NCBI GenBank assembly: GCA_022496185.1
Contig: WTXG01000061.1
Span: forward strand, 1-64,000
Direction: 5' to 3'
Length of the DNA stretch: 64,000 bases
DNA from: Multifurca ochricompacta
Lineage: Eukaryota; Basidiomycota; Agaricomycetes; Russulales; Russulaceae
Within the stretch, counting starts at the first letter, position 1, and each line of letters begins with the position of its first letter. Shown here in pieces: positions 44,211 through 56,595 of the stretch. Under the pieces are notes generated by a model. It had not been told where the DNA came from. It was given only the letters and a program-made list of their open reading frames with translations, and did not search any database. The translations under genes were made by a program, and so were the position numbers.

Positions 44211-44340
44211 TGCACCTTTTTTTTAAAAAAAAAAGAGATTCGAGTTGATCACGCGCTTCAAGGGACGATGCCTAACTCGCGCGGCTACTACCAGTATATA
44301 GTAACTATTGGAAGGAACACAGTGGTGGGTGGTCAGTCCA
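44211..44340 (-). repeat. R4 retroposon tail copy
   Basis: Shares CGCGCTTCAAGGGACGATGC and CGCGGCTACTAC..TATAGTAACTATTGG with 54150-54260 and 35160-35300. The A/T palindrome at its start replaces the plain poly-T seen elsewhere. Confidence 0.55.
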
Positions 44341-44589
44341 TATGAAAACATACGTGGGGAAAAGTAGAAAGGGAGTGGATGTGGTGTGCCGGGAGAAGGG
44401 TGAAAGACCCTCGCCCCGGGGTTCAGTCGCGACGGACCAGAGTGAGTGATTGGAACCATCAGGAGGGCGACTGATGGAGAGAGAGTAGGCCCGGGGGGGA
44501 CTTGCACTTGCATTCCACCACGGAATGGAAACAACTTCACAAGGTTCTCAGGACGCTCAAGTCGTCAGACTGATCCTAGCTCACCAGCT

Positions 44590-44730
44590 CACCCACCTCT
44601 CCCCCCACCGCTGACATCCCTAAAGTGGTAATATTGTCATACGAGTGTGATTTGTAATTATATTTTAAAAAGGAAAGTTATCGTTGATCAACAAAGTACC
44701 ATTACAAATAAAAGTCATGTGACATGTAGA
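44590..44730 (+). repeat. R2 repeat (palindromic MITE-like), complete
   Basis: CCGCTGACATCCCTAAAGTGG, TGTCATACGAGTGTGATTTG and, in inverse, AAAAGTCATGTGACATGTAG around GTTGATCAAC. Both arms present. Confidence 0.75.
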
Positions 44731-45237
44731 TAACGTTTTTTTTTTAAGCACTGTAACTGTGTAACCTAATAGTGAAAATGCTTAACAACCCTCCCCCCTT
44801 CCTGTCCATGCAATGGATGATATCACCCCTGCTACAAAAAAATGAGTGCACAGTACGTGAAATAGCCAAGAGGGTGGACGAAGACACACCAGGAGATGAA
44901 GGAATCTCAAGCAGACCTCAGGCCGCGCGCAATCTCATAAAGAGCGAGGACGAAATTGATTATGTGGTAATCAGTAACTTACTATGGATATAGATAAGGA
45001 CTAACAGTATAGAGGAATTTTCACTGTTCCAAATGACCCACTGGTTTCTGATAGAGAGCACATTGACACGATTGCTAAGGAAATATGGAAGGTGACAGGG
45101 TATAGATTTACATGAGTAGTATGCCCAATGCTATTATTATATGACATCTAAAGTCATAAAATAGCTAGACATAGAGTAGCGAGAACGCGCGAGAATGCCA
45201 AAGTTCTTATCTAATCCTTATCTGATCTTATTCCAAT

Positions 45238-45420
45238 TGGTTTGTAATGATATTTCGTTGATTACTTTCCCTTTTAAAATAAATATTCAACGATAACTTC
45301 CTTTTTAAAATAAATATTATTACAAATCACAATCGTGTGACAAGATTACCACTTTAGAGAAGTCGTGTGACAATATTACCACTTTAAGGATGTTAGCAGC
45401 GGGGGAGAGTAAGGTGATTT
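45238..45420 (-). repeat. R2 repeat (palindromic MITE-like), reverse, with internal duplication
   Basis: The reverse-orientation copy. The GTGTGACAAGATTACCACTTTA segment appears twice in a row (about 45335-45355 and 45366-45386), and the AAAATAAATATT centre is also doubled (45275-45290 and 45305-45320), so parts of the repeat are duplicated internally. Confidence 0.65.
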
Positions 45421-46459
45421 TTATTACCACCTTCCCATTCCCCATCAGACACTCCAGTAAATTACTGGCCTCGAATATTTTCCGAGGCAAACCGAGCACC
45501 CGCCGTGTCTCATCGCTTCGCAACGTTTCATTTTCGTTCCACAATACCACAGTAGGAAGGCTGTAGTTTTGCCTTCAGCCCTGAAACATAAGCTATTTTG
45601 GCGGGTGTAGTGGCCTCTCTGAAGAGAGCAAACGCCCCAAACGTTTGACGCGAGTCAAGTAATTCGCGCGTGATGCGATTCGCGTAGTCCAAAGTATCGC
45701 TCATATGGGCGGTGATCATACGTAGTAGGAGATGAAGCTTGTACACGTAGGTGCGCCGCGCGATGCTTAATTTATCCTGAATGGTCGTCTCTTCTATACT
45801 ACCTTCCATCACTTCCATGTCATATCTCCTCGTGCTCAGTTTTTATTTCACTCTCCGCGGGTTCTCTGAAACATACGCCTCGTGCATGCGAAGGGTGCCC
45901 ATAATTTTCTTTTTATAGGTGATTCGTGTATAAGCAGACCAACTGCAACGAGGTTATTGCATCGCTCGCTGACAAGTATAAGAGCGCCATGAGCCAAGTC
46001 TAGCTACCGGCAGAGACCACAACTCCCGGTCCCAAATATTCGCGTTCGTTACTTGGAGTAAGGTTATCGCACGTTTGAGAGTCCTCAAAAGCATTAAGAA
46101 AGGCCGAGGATCAATGAGAGGTGATCCGCAGTCTGGACAGGTTGGCAATTTGTTCTCGCCTTGACCAATTGGCTGGACTGGGTCCACGCTCCCGTTCCAT
46201 AGTTCGCGCTCGTTCGCGCTCAACGGCCGACGTCATCTCGTTTCAGAGCCGAAGAAAAGGAGATATGATCCTTTTGGGGCTTCAGGATATTCTGACGTTT
46301 CATCTGACTCTGGGCCGTATCTCTGGCTTTACACTGGTATGATGTTCTATTATCAAGACTCTAAATGGTCACGGTAAGTAATTCCGGTTTTACATGATTC
46401 TATATCCATGTAGAGTATATCCGTAGAGTAGGCTTGTAAATGCTGTGTTATCTTCTCAT

Positions 46460-49400
46460 TCACTTGCCGCCATGCTCTGACAGCATTTGTGCGATCTCTT
46501 GATGCCCGTTCGCCAATGCCATCTGGTATGGGGTCTTACCTTTGTTATTTTCCAGGTGGACATTTGCGCCATGCTCAAGTAAAATGCGTGCAGCCTCGAC
46601 CTTCCCATTAAATGACGCCCAGTGTAATGGGGTCCAGGATTTCTTGTCCAGTGCAGCCACGTCTGCACCGTGCGCCATCAAAATCCGCATGACACCGATG
46701 TAATCGTGGTCGGGGCCTGAGATAAGACCTTGCGACGATAGGTGCAACGGAGTATTACCGAATCTATCTTGAAGATTGACCTCTACATTGTGTTCACAAA
46801 GCCTCCCAACAGCTTCGACGTTTCCATTCACTGCTGCTACATGGAGTGGAGTCGAGAGGTCATCCTGTCGGATATTCACATCCGCACCTTTCTTGAGTAG
46901 AAATGGAATCACGTCGGATCTGTGCGGCCAAGAGAGGGCCTTGTGCAGTGGAGTCTGTCCTTTACTGCCGCGGACATCTACATCGCCACCATACTTGATT
47001 AGGAGTTCGGCAATATCGAAGTGCTTCTTGAATAGTGCTACCACAAGTGGATACTCGAAGTCACCAGCGCCTCTAACATTCACAGTTTGTGGATGCTTGA
47101 TAACGAGGTGTTCTGCTAGGCCATAAAACCCACAAAACGCGACGTAGTACAAGGGGACTGCTTTCGGTGGTGTCGAATAATACCGCAAAGTATTATCGAA
47201 TTTTCGTAACCAGACCCATGCTGTAAAATGCGGTTTGTCTGAGTCTAGCAGGTCGTCGATCCCGTTTTTGGTGTATAAAAACACATTCTCGAACTGAACA
47301 TGGTCCATCCAGTAGAGTGCAGCGTACTCAGCTAGGGGGAAGCTTTTCAGGTCCTCGTCGTTAATTTGATCACCCAACTGGAGCAGCATCCCAAGGCAAG
47401 CTTGCGCAATGATCGTGTGCGCTGGCTCGAGAGGAATGTGATAACGCGAGACATCCCCGCTCGAAGTAGAAAGGCGATTCGAGCACAAGAATTCCTTGAC
47501 GGAGAAGTGAGAGAACTGCACCACTTTAGAACCGCCATCGCCGATGACTATGGAAACCAAACTAGAACATGCCGAAAGCACGGCTTGTTCTTGATCCTCC
47601 CAGCGCCAGTCGGTGTTCAACGTTGGAACCGCTCCCTGGGCTGCGCCAAAGTCCATCGCCAGAATTTCCGCAAGCTCCTCGATACGAAGTGGTCGGATGG
47701 AAACCGTGAGGCATTGTAAGAGACGATGAGCATGGTCACGGTTCGTCTTATGTATCTCCCGTAGTACGCGCTCGTAAGTTTCATCGAGAGTATCAGGCAA
47801 CTCATTAAGGAAACGCTTGACGCTTGGCGGGAGACAGTGGCGCAGCATCTCCAGCTGACAGAAAACCCATCGAAACCTGTGCTTAATAAGATAAAAATGG
47901 TAGAGCATATGACAATACTCTTACATTCCGTCCGCTCTTTCAAAGAGCGTTTGGATAACCAGCTCCCGGTCATCCTCCCTCCATCTCCGCATCTTTGTAT
48001 CTGAGGAAACGACAGAGCTGACATACTCGAGTATATCCTGACTTTGTCCACTTTGGTCATGAAGGGACATGAGGCGAGAGGTCAAGGGCTCGAGTGCACC
48101 TTTAATGTCGATCTCTGGACGGCTAGTGACACATACGCGTAGATCTTGAAGGCCCAGGTCAACGAGTTCCTTCACGAAATCAAGAACTTCTTCCCGTGGG
48201 CATGGCATTCCAGAAGTGTTGGAACACTCATCGAGAGCATCCATAATAATGTAAGTTGGCGCCTGAGCTGGAAGTGAGAGCATCTCTTTCAGACATTCCA
48301 TCAGAACGTCATCGCTAGGCTGTCGTGCGCCCCTGCCGTGTGTCGAATAAACGCGGGAGAGTACACCACAACGAGGGTTGGACTGAGCAGAGAGTTGGAT
48401 GAGAAGGGAGAGGAGTAAGTTGTGGAGGTTTTGTTTATTTACGTCCCTGAAGTCGAAGTAGAAATATGCCATGGTAGCCAATCCAGCCTCGCACATGGCG
48501 TTGACGTCGTGAATAATTGTGGAGCTGAGAGGTGACATAGGTCTATTTATGCAAGAATAGTCGAACATCCACGAACCAGAGGATGCTCTTTCCTGAACCC
48601 GCTGTGCAACCATGGAATGCTCATGAAGAGCTCACGCCTCGAATGAACAAAAGAACGTACGCTTCCCATGGACCCACAGTAAGGAGCCAGTCGCTGACTT
48701 CCATTCCTTGAAGATACTACATTGAAAGAACCACTCCGCCGTTCTCTTGTGGTGAGCTTTGCACGCAATATTGTGGTTTGTCGATGGGTCAGGAGGGGAT
48801 AACCATTTCCAAAGGTTATCTTGCACCTGGCTCTCTGCGGTAGTGGTTAAACATTTTCGGCAACAACAGAGGGGTCATGAAAACACAAACGGTGAAGATC
48901 GTCTACATTGTTCGCGATCTGTTCCACCGCTACCTTTACTTCCTTGCCATCTAGACGAAAGCTCAAGCTAAAGTGGATGACGAGTTTGAACGAATCGCGC
49001 ACCATCTTTTATATCACTGGTAGTCTTCAACATCTGTGCAATCGCCATTCGGGCCTCTTCCTGTGTCAGCTGGTCCAACCTCTGTAGTGCATCTTCGATA
49101 TCTGTCCTCCCTGCTAGCTTCTTAAGATATGTTTCTATTTGAAAGTTAGAGAAGAGAATCCTATTTTCGGTAGCCAACCCACTCATTAGTTTCTGTTTAA
49201 TCTCTTTGTCGCAATAGCAAGAATAGACAACACTTCAGCCATTATCTTGACGATTATGTGGGTCATGGCTGCGGTTGGTGGCACTTCGGTGTAGGCTTGC
49301 AGGCGCTTGAAAAAGTTTTCGATGCGTTCAAAGAGGCTCAAAAGCGCATCTTGGCTCGAGCCCACTCCCTTAGCCGCCTGAGAGACTTGGGTGTCATGAT

Positions 49401-49827
49401 AACCAGAGAAAGGGGAATCAAGGAAAGATCCTCGCCATTAGGAGGACGCCTATTCCAGCAAATATAACTTTTGCAGGAGAGAATACCTAAGAAATAAGTC
49501 AACGTGCAGACTATTTTCAAGATAGTGCCTGAGGTTTACTAGGCCAACGCCCTCGCCAAGGGTCGCAGAAAATGAATAAAGGATGTTCACAGTCGGAGTA
49601 AGCCACATCATTAATCGCTCATTTCCGCCCCTAGATCCATCGAAGATGCGGGCTTGCTCTTGGAGTACGGCTAGGATGGAATCTGGTGATCGGCAATTTT
49701 GAAGCTCAGCGAAGAGTGGGTGGGTCGTTAATTCTTTCCCCGTCTTCTTCTTGTACTCTTTCAAGGCGGCATTGAGGATTGATTGGAAATTTGAAGATGA
49801 TGGAGGAGGCTGGTGAGCTGAAGACAT
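46460..49827 (-). pseudogene. NLR-like gene N2 (Goodbye-NACHT-ankyrin), damaged
   Basis: It has the same nine-exon plan as N1 and N3: 49827-49540, 49486-49436, 49377-49183, 49134-49003, 48950-48891, 48834-48661, 48601-48577, 48524-47925 and 47876-46460. The Goodbye domain, P-loop microexon (GSGKSIL), Walker B (YIIMDALDEC) and about seven ankyrin repeats are present. Two lesions: exon 3 is 195 nt instead of 196 because an A-run near 49205-49207 is one short, giving a stop within a few codons; and intron 2 begins GCGAGG instead of GT. The heptad linker is the shortest of the four (exon 4 is 132 nt). With the frame kept it would be about 980 residues. Either a pseudogene or partly an assembly artefact. 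Confidence 0.85.
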
Positions 49828-50136
49828 GGTAATGTATGATAAACAGTTGGCGACGGAGTGTAGTAACGAACTTGCGAGTAGCAGGCAGAGCTGGGGTAAC
49901 AAGGCAAGGACACGGCAGATGGCTGTACCGCAGGAATTGTCTCCTTTGCTCCGTTTCCATGGCTGCCACAGCGACACCTGAACGTTATCGTTGATCCTGC
50001 GCGTCTATCACCTATATCAAGGTATAGCTCATCTAAGATAGTATCCCTTGCGTGGTTATCTCTACATACGCGAGGCAGTGCACTTTCGCGTACTCTCAGT
50101 TTTGTCGTCCCATACGACGCTACCATCCGAGCTATC
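49828..50136. promoter_or_regulatory. Shared upstream region of divergent NLR genes N2 and N3
   Basis: Only 309 bp separate the start codons of N2 (minus) and N3 (plus). It must hold both 5' leaders and both promoters. No strong TATA box is seen; a C/T-rich leader precedes the N3 ATG. Head-to-head spacing this short suggests shared control. Confidence 0.55.
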
Positions 50137-53100
50137 ATGTCTTCCTCTTCCGATTTTCAATCCATCTTCGATGCTGCCTTTAAGGCGTACAAAAAGAAAA
50201 CAAAGAAAGATCTGTCCACTCATCCTTTAGCCACACAGTTACAATCTTGCGACTCTCCTAGTGCAATCCTGGCTGTGCTTCATGGACAGGTCGAGGAATT
50301 GGAAGAATCTCGGAGTGGCGATGAGAGATTGAAAAGGTGGCTTAACCCGACCATCAATGTACTTTATGCATTTTCTGCCGCGCTTGGAGAGGGTGTTGGT
50401 TTAGTGCGCTCGTTATGGCTATATCTTCGTGAACCTGCAATTTAATGTTTATTCTCCAGGCGTTCTCACCTGCAAAAGTGATCTTTGCGGGTATCGGCGT
50501 GTTCCTCTTGGTCAGTTTCCCGATTCCTTACTAAGAGTCATTGTAACCCCAAGTACTGTTAGGCGGCTAAGGATGTTGGTGCGAGCCAAGAGGTACTCGG
50601 TGACCTTTTTGAGCGGATCGAGAATTTCTTCAAACGCTTGGAGGCTTATACGGAAGTACCACCGACTGCGGGAATGACAGATATAATTGTGAAGATAATG
50701 GTGGAAGTTCTGTCTATATTCGCTATCGCCACGAAAGAGATTAAGCAGAGTCAAACAAGTAAGTTGATAGAGATATCGTATGTTTCACGATACTCATAAC
50801 GTATTTTTCTCTAGAACTATACCTGAAGAAACTGGTAGGACGGACAGATATGGAGGATTCGTTGAAGAGGCTTGACAAGCTAACGCAGGAGGAAGCTCGG
50901 ATGGCTACTGCGGAAACCTTGAAGATTACCCATATTGTCGATGGAAAAGTGACTGACATCGGCAACCAGGTAAAGGGTGTTGATGACAAAGTGAAGGATG
51001 TCGGCCAGGACGTGAAAGGCGTTAGTGAGGAGGTGAAAGGAGTTGGTGATAATGTGAAAGTGGTAATTCAAGGTGCGCGCCCAATATTTATGCAATTATT
51101 CAGCACAATCCTCAACCGTTATATGGCCAGACGGAAGGGAGGCAAAAGCAATCATCCAGCAGACCGCCAACACCCTAAACCAAGTCAAGCGTTCGTGATA
51201 TTTTACCCTCGCCGCTTTCTTTTGTGCCCAAACAACACCACAGGGAATCAGCTAAGAAAGGACCTTCAGAAATGGCTCTCTCCCCCAGACCCCTCCACAA
51301 ATCATAACATCGCATCAGAAGCGCAACACAAGGGAACTGCACAGTGGTTCTTCCAAGGGACTATCTTCAACGAATGGAAGTCGACCGGATCCCTCTTATG
51401 GATTCATGGAAAGCGTATGCCTCTTCTACCATCTACCATTTGTCGTTTTCTTATGGTCTCTTGCTTTGATAGCGGGCTCTGGAAAAAGCATTCTCTGGTA
51501 TGTTGTCTATCTAATACCCCGGCCTTGCCAGAACTTATGTTATGGACAAGTTCGGCTATCATTCAAGATGTCCTGGCCCTGCGCGAGGCCGGATTAGCCT
51601 CTGTCGCCTATTTTTATTTCGACTTTCGAGACCTCGATAAGCAACATCGCCATAACTTGCTCCCCTCACTCCTAATCCAACTTTCTGCTCGTTCTGATCC
51701 TTTCTGTGATATACTCTTCCGTGCTTATGTGGCACACGAAGACGGTGCACAAAAACCGAGCGACAGTGTCTTGATGGAATGCCTAAAACAGATGCTCACA
51801 CTCCCGGACCAAGGACCAGTTTACATTATCATGGATGCGCTCGACGAGTGTCCGAACACTTCTGGGATTCCGACCGCACGGGAGAAGGTGCTTCAAATGG
51901 TGAAGGAACTTGTCGACTTGCGCCTGCCAAACCTTCGGATATGCGTGACTAGTCGTCCAGAAATCGATATCCGTGCTAACCTTGAGCCGTTGGCGTTTCA
52001 CCCTGTCTCGCTTCACGAGCAAAGCGGACAAAAGAAAGATATTGTGGACTATGTCCGCTCTATTGTTTACTCGACTTCGGAGACAATGATGAAGAGATGG
52101 CGAGACGAGGATAAGAACCTGGTTATTGAGACACTCTCAGAAAAAGCTGATGGAATGTGAGTGTGAGACGGTCGTGCCATATTTTGTGGAAAGTTAACTG
52201 ATATCTAATTCAGGTTTCGATGGGTTTTCTGCCAGTTGGAAACATTACGAGACTGTCTCCCACCAAGTGTGCGGCGTACCCTGAGAGAATTGCCGGAATC
52301 CCTGGACGAGACATATGAGCGCGTGTTGCGACAGATCAGAAAGGCGAACCGAGATCACGCTCATCGTCTCTTGCAGTGCCTCGCCACGGCGATTCGACCA
52401 CTTCGGGTGCAAGAGCTTGCAGAGGTTCTTGCCCTTGACTTTGATGCATCACAGGGAGAAATCCCGAAGCTGAACCCGAGCTGGCGGTGGGAAGACGAGC
52501 AAGAAGCTGTGCTATCTATTTGCTCAAGTTTAATTGCGATTGTGAACGACGACGGCTCTCAAGTAGTGCAGTTTTCGCACTTCTCTGTGAAGGAGTTCCT
52601 GATGTCAAATCGGCTGGCGGGTTCGACTGGAGATGTTTCGTGCTATCATGTTCCTCTGGAGGCTTCTCACATGGCCTTATCACAGGCATGCCTTGCTACT
52701 CTGTTGCAACTAGACGATCGCGTTGAATATAGCGCCGATGAAACGTTTCCTCTGGCTCGGTATGCTGCACAATATTGGGTGGATCACGCACAGTTCGAGA
52801 ACATATGGTCACGCCTCAAAGATGGGATAAGAAGTATCTTTGACCTGGACAGACCACATTTTTCAGCCTGGCGCAGAATCTATGACATTGACGAATCTTA
52901 CCAAATTTACGAATTTTCATTCATCATGGACGACGAAGAACCCAGTGTGGTTCCTCTATACTATGCTTCACTATGTGGATTTCATGAGCTCGTTATCCAA
53001 TTAATAAAGGAACACCCGCAGCACGTGAATGCGAAGTGTGGACACTGTGGAACTCCACTAGGGGCTGCATTAGTCAAGAAACACTTCCAGATCGCACAGT

Positions 53101-53630
53101 TACTACTGGATAATGGTGCGGAGATGAACATCCGGGACAATCAAAAATTCACTCTACTTTGTGAAGCATCACGAGTCGGGCGTCTTGACATTGTGGAGTG
53201 GACCCTCACCCATGGTGCAGACGTGAATGCCGTGGACGAGGATGGGTACACTTCACTGCATCAGGCATCGCGTTTTGGACACACCAAAATCCTTGAGGTG
53301 CTGCTTGGACATAATCCAGACATCAACCCCCGCGATAGACACGGTCGCACCCCACTTCACAGAGCATCAAGCGGAGGTTATCTTGACACCATGCGGCTAC
53401 TACTCGAGAGTGGAGCAGATCCGAATGCACGGGATGACAACGGATTAACTCCGTTGCATAATGCATCAATCAGTGGGAAGCTCGAGGCTACACGCTTTCT
53501 GCTTGAGCATGGCGCAGATTCAGGCGTCAAGGATAACCAAGGTAGGACCCCATTAGTGAGTGCGTTGATAGACCTGCGTCACGAGGTCGCGCAGCTACTT
53601 TCAGAACATAGTAGTCAGCATGGGGTGTAA
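50137..53630 (+). CDS. NLR-like receptor N3 (Goodbye-NACHT-ankyrin)
   Basis: An intact STAND-class receptor-like protein of about 1016 residues. Exons: 50137-50403, 50460-50510, 50563-50758, 50815-51072, 51131-51190, 51244-51414, 51473-51497, 51551-52156 and 52214-53630. Goodbye domain residues about 3-170; six heptads (IVDGKVT DIGNQVK ..) about 211-257; P-loop GKPGSGKS about 333-340, completed across two introns; Walker B YIIMDALDECP about 437; about seven ankyrin repeats from about 790 to 1010. Exon 1 is 21 nt shorter than in N1 and N4 because the serine-rich leader is shorter. Exon 8 is 6 nt longer (TSETMMKRW). Cytosolic; role in self/non-self sensing inferred from the family. Divergent from the damaged N2. 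Confidence 0.9.
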
Positions 53631-56595
53631 CACGTACAAGCAATAATTGCTTACAAAATCATGGAACTTCCATCGCGACATGACCCATTGTAGTGCTAGT
53701 AGTATTACAAATACAATGCGCGGTATGGAAACTACAATGTAGTGTGACTTTGCATCTAAGGGCCTGGGATTCACCTACATGTATACGTGTACTGTTTCCG
53801 CCACCACTTGCATTAGTTCATCAATGTACGGTAGTTCAATGCCCTACAGTTCAAATAAATGGTGGCTCAATCACCTTTCCAAGTGTTAGAAGCTTCGGAC
53901 GTGTACGCTGTCCTTTAGCCTTTATCTGGTCCCACTTGGCCCTCCCTGCCAGTATTGCAAATTTCTCCTGGATTCCTGCCTTCAAGGATTGTGATTCTCC
54001 TCCTGCTTGGATCTGGTAAGATAGGACATGTGTCAAATATCGGAAATCCCATAAGCACGGAAACCAATCCATAGCAATATGTCACACAAAGCCGTGAATC
54101 CATAAGTAAATTTAAATTCTTGTGCCTACACTTTGAAATGTGTGGTGTTAGAGTTTTTTTTTTGTACTTGACTTTATTCGCGCTTCAGGGCAGTGCCCAG
54201 ATCACATAGCTACTACTGGTACATAGTAACTATTGGTGAACAGGGAGGCTAGTAGAGAGCTGTGTTAGAGTTAGTGCAACTGAAATCACGTGCCACGTGT
54301 CACTCGAACTCGCGTGGTCATCTCGTATGCGGACCGGGGACCGGAGGAACGAACGAATGTGCCACGTGACTATCACCATTACCGTCACGCCTGCACATGC
54401 CCGCACAATGCGTGCCCATCACCGTGGTGAACGAGTACGCCTCGCTCCGCATGGCCAATTTTCAGGAACTCATTTTCACCTGACTGTAATATAGTAATGC
54501 TGTTGGGCACTCAGGGGTTGTTCGGAAGGTGGTGCATAGGATTGATACATCCGACCACGGTGGGTTCTCTCTCAATGTCTTGTCTTCTGCGTGGATCTGT
54601 AGCCGTGGGTGGGACCAGTGAGAAGGGGTACCCGTAACACCATCGTGCTTGCTTTGCCTTTTGGTTGGAAGAAGGCGCGGTTGGTCCACGGATAGCGGTA
54701 TCCTATATTGCGTACACAGCGTTGCTGGCCGCTGCGGTGCGCACATCCCGATGTGGGGCCCGGAGTCTGACCCTTCACGAACATGCCTGGTGCATGTGAG
54801 ATGGTCTGGAGTTATCCCTCAACAAGTAGCGTGCATCTGCACATGTTCGCTTTCATTTTCGCGTGTGATGTAGGTGAAACAGAATGACAAGACTCTATGG
54901 TATGCACGGAACCGATCTGTTGTCCTCTCCTTCTTCTTTTCCTTCCGGCGTGTCAAATAAACTCGCTGATACGGGACAGTGCGACAAGCCTCAAGTGGTG
55001 CGAGCTGCCATAGGACTTTGGCGTGGCGCCGCCGCCTCACCCAGACCGGCTGGGAAGGCTCGTAAAGGCACGTGTTTTAGGAATGACTAGCACCCGTTTA
55101 TCACTCAAGGAGGGAGTGAAGTCTGGCCCGTAAACCGGCGAAGCAACGATTGACAGCATCCACAAAACTCCAGCGGTGCTGTGCGCACTGCGCACTCCCA
55201 AAACGAACTCTCGCGCTTTTTCATTGTTTGCTAAATTTGACTCTTATATGAAACACCTGTCTTTTTCCTTTTTACCGATGGCCACTTTCTCATGAATTAA
55301 ATGGGCAGCGAACGATGCACCCTTCCATAGAAATGCTAATTGGGGACAGTAGGATCGGCATACGAAATTCCCTTGTGAATATCGACTTGGTGTTCGTAGT
55401 GAACCTGAAGGTCCCATATATAGGAAATCGTAGTCTCAACGCGCAGTCGATGGGCACGATTGATAGAGAGTGCGCACGCGCCTCTATGAATCGAATCTTT
55501 TGACCCGTGCTCAGTAAGGTGGATTTATGATGGGATAGTGGGGCTACATGGTTGGATGTTTACTTGGATAATGCTAAAATTAAGGAATGGAGGCATCAAT
55601 AAGTCACCACGCCCGTGGGAGAATAACGTCATATCACAATTGGCCTGCGGCATTGAGGACATGGCAGGTTTGAGATGTGCCACAGTTCATGACCGGAAAA
55701 GTAATCATGGGGTCTCCGATATATGTTTCTCCGATATCGAGGGATAAATGAACCGCCAGCAGGACATACCTGCATCATATCATATGCATATGTAAGACTT
55801 CATTACCATCAATGCCTCTTAAATCGTCTCCAATCAGGAGTAAAGGGCCGGTTCGATGCGTCAAAGGCAGCCTTTTTATTACTAAATATATGGTAAATGA
55901 GGCGTGCACTGGAATTGGAGCTCAACCGTGATTCAGTGAAGGAACAGCCGAGAAGCCTCCTGTAAAGTCCGCGAAATGGAGAGCGATTTCCCTTAAGTCA
56001 ACCAGACGTACGGCTGATCGAAATGAAAATCACCGTTACCAAGGGACTCTTCCAGATAGCCGATGTATGATATGTGCTGCCGGGAGTCATGCTCCAGTGG
56101 ACAGGCAGTGTCTTCTGTGAAACAAGGAGAAATGAACTGGAGATTATGTGGGGCCCTAAGGGCCTCCAAGATCACAGTCAACGAGATAGGATCGATGAAG
56201 GCATGCGAAAAGTCTCTGGGATCGCATTCTGGAGGTTTATCTAGTCTAACAGTTTTAACAGCAGCAGCTATTGTTGAATGCCAGTATTATGACTGCTCAG
56301 AATGGTGCTGATAATGACCCAAAATTCGCTGTAAGTTAAATTTCAGGTCGTGTGTGTGTGGGTGGGTGACTAAGCTCGTGATCACGGAGCGGCGAAGGGG
56401 GAGGTTTCCGATTCGGGAACGGAGTAGATGCGCTGCACTTCGGGATTACACCCGTCATCCGTCATTGATTGTCTCGTTGAATTGCTCTAATCCAGGCTTG
56501 AGTGAAACTCTTTCTTGTGATGTCTTGGTCTGGTTTCACTCGTACAAATACCATTCCAAGCATGGGATACACCTGTATCATTTGGCCCCTCCATC
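53631..56595. other. Long region without a recognised gene
   Basis: An R4 copy lies at 54150-54260. Several short open frames (for example 54462-54746 and 54884-55090) have no motif or splice context. A minus-strand frame at 55993-56181 has a protein-like look (SRQHISYIGYLEESLGNGDF) and may be the last exon of a lost gene, but I cannot name it. 56340-56595 is the upstream region of the DHA1 transporter. Confidence 0.4.
54150..54260 (-). repeat. R4 retroposon tail copy
   Basis: On the minus strand GCGCGAATAAAGTCAAGTAC is followed by about 10 A. The body GCTACTACTGGTACATAGTAACTATTGG matches the copies at 35160 and 44211. Confidence 0.6.

Larger units (their letters stand above)
43948..46459. 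other. Repeat-rich region with weak minus-strand coding signal
   Basis: It contains R4 (44211-44340) and R2 (44590-44730, 45238-45420) copies. Two minus-strand frames, 45954-46223 (with a TCPDCGSPL pair and a helical stretch) and 45528-45818 (helical, charged), are close together and may be exons of a degraded gene; a third frame overlaps at 45420-45550 with a one-base shift. I do not recognise the family. A T10A10 palindrome lies at 44217-44236. Confidence 0.35.

Noticed and set aside
44217..44236. T10A10 palindrome as a terminator
   Set aside because: No gene ends there; it is part of the R4 repeat tail.
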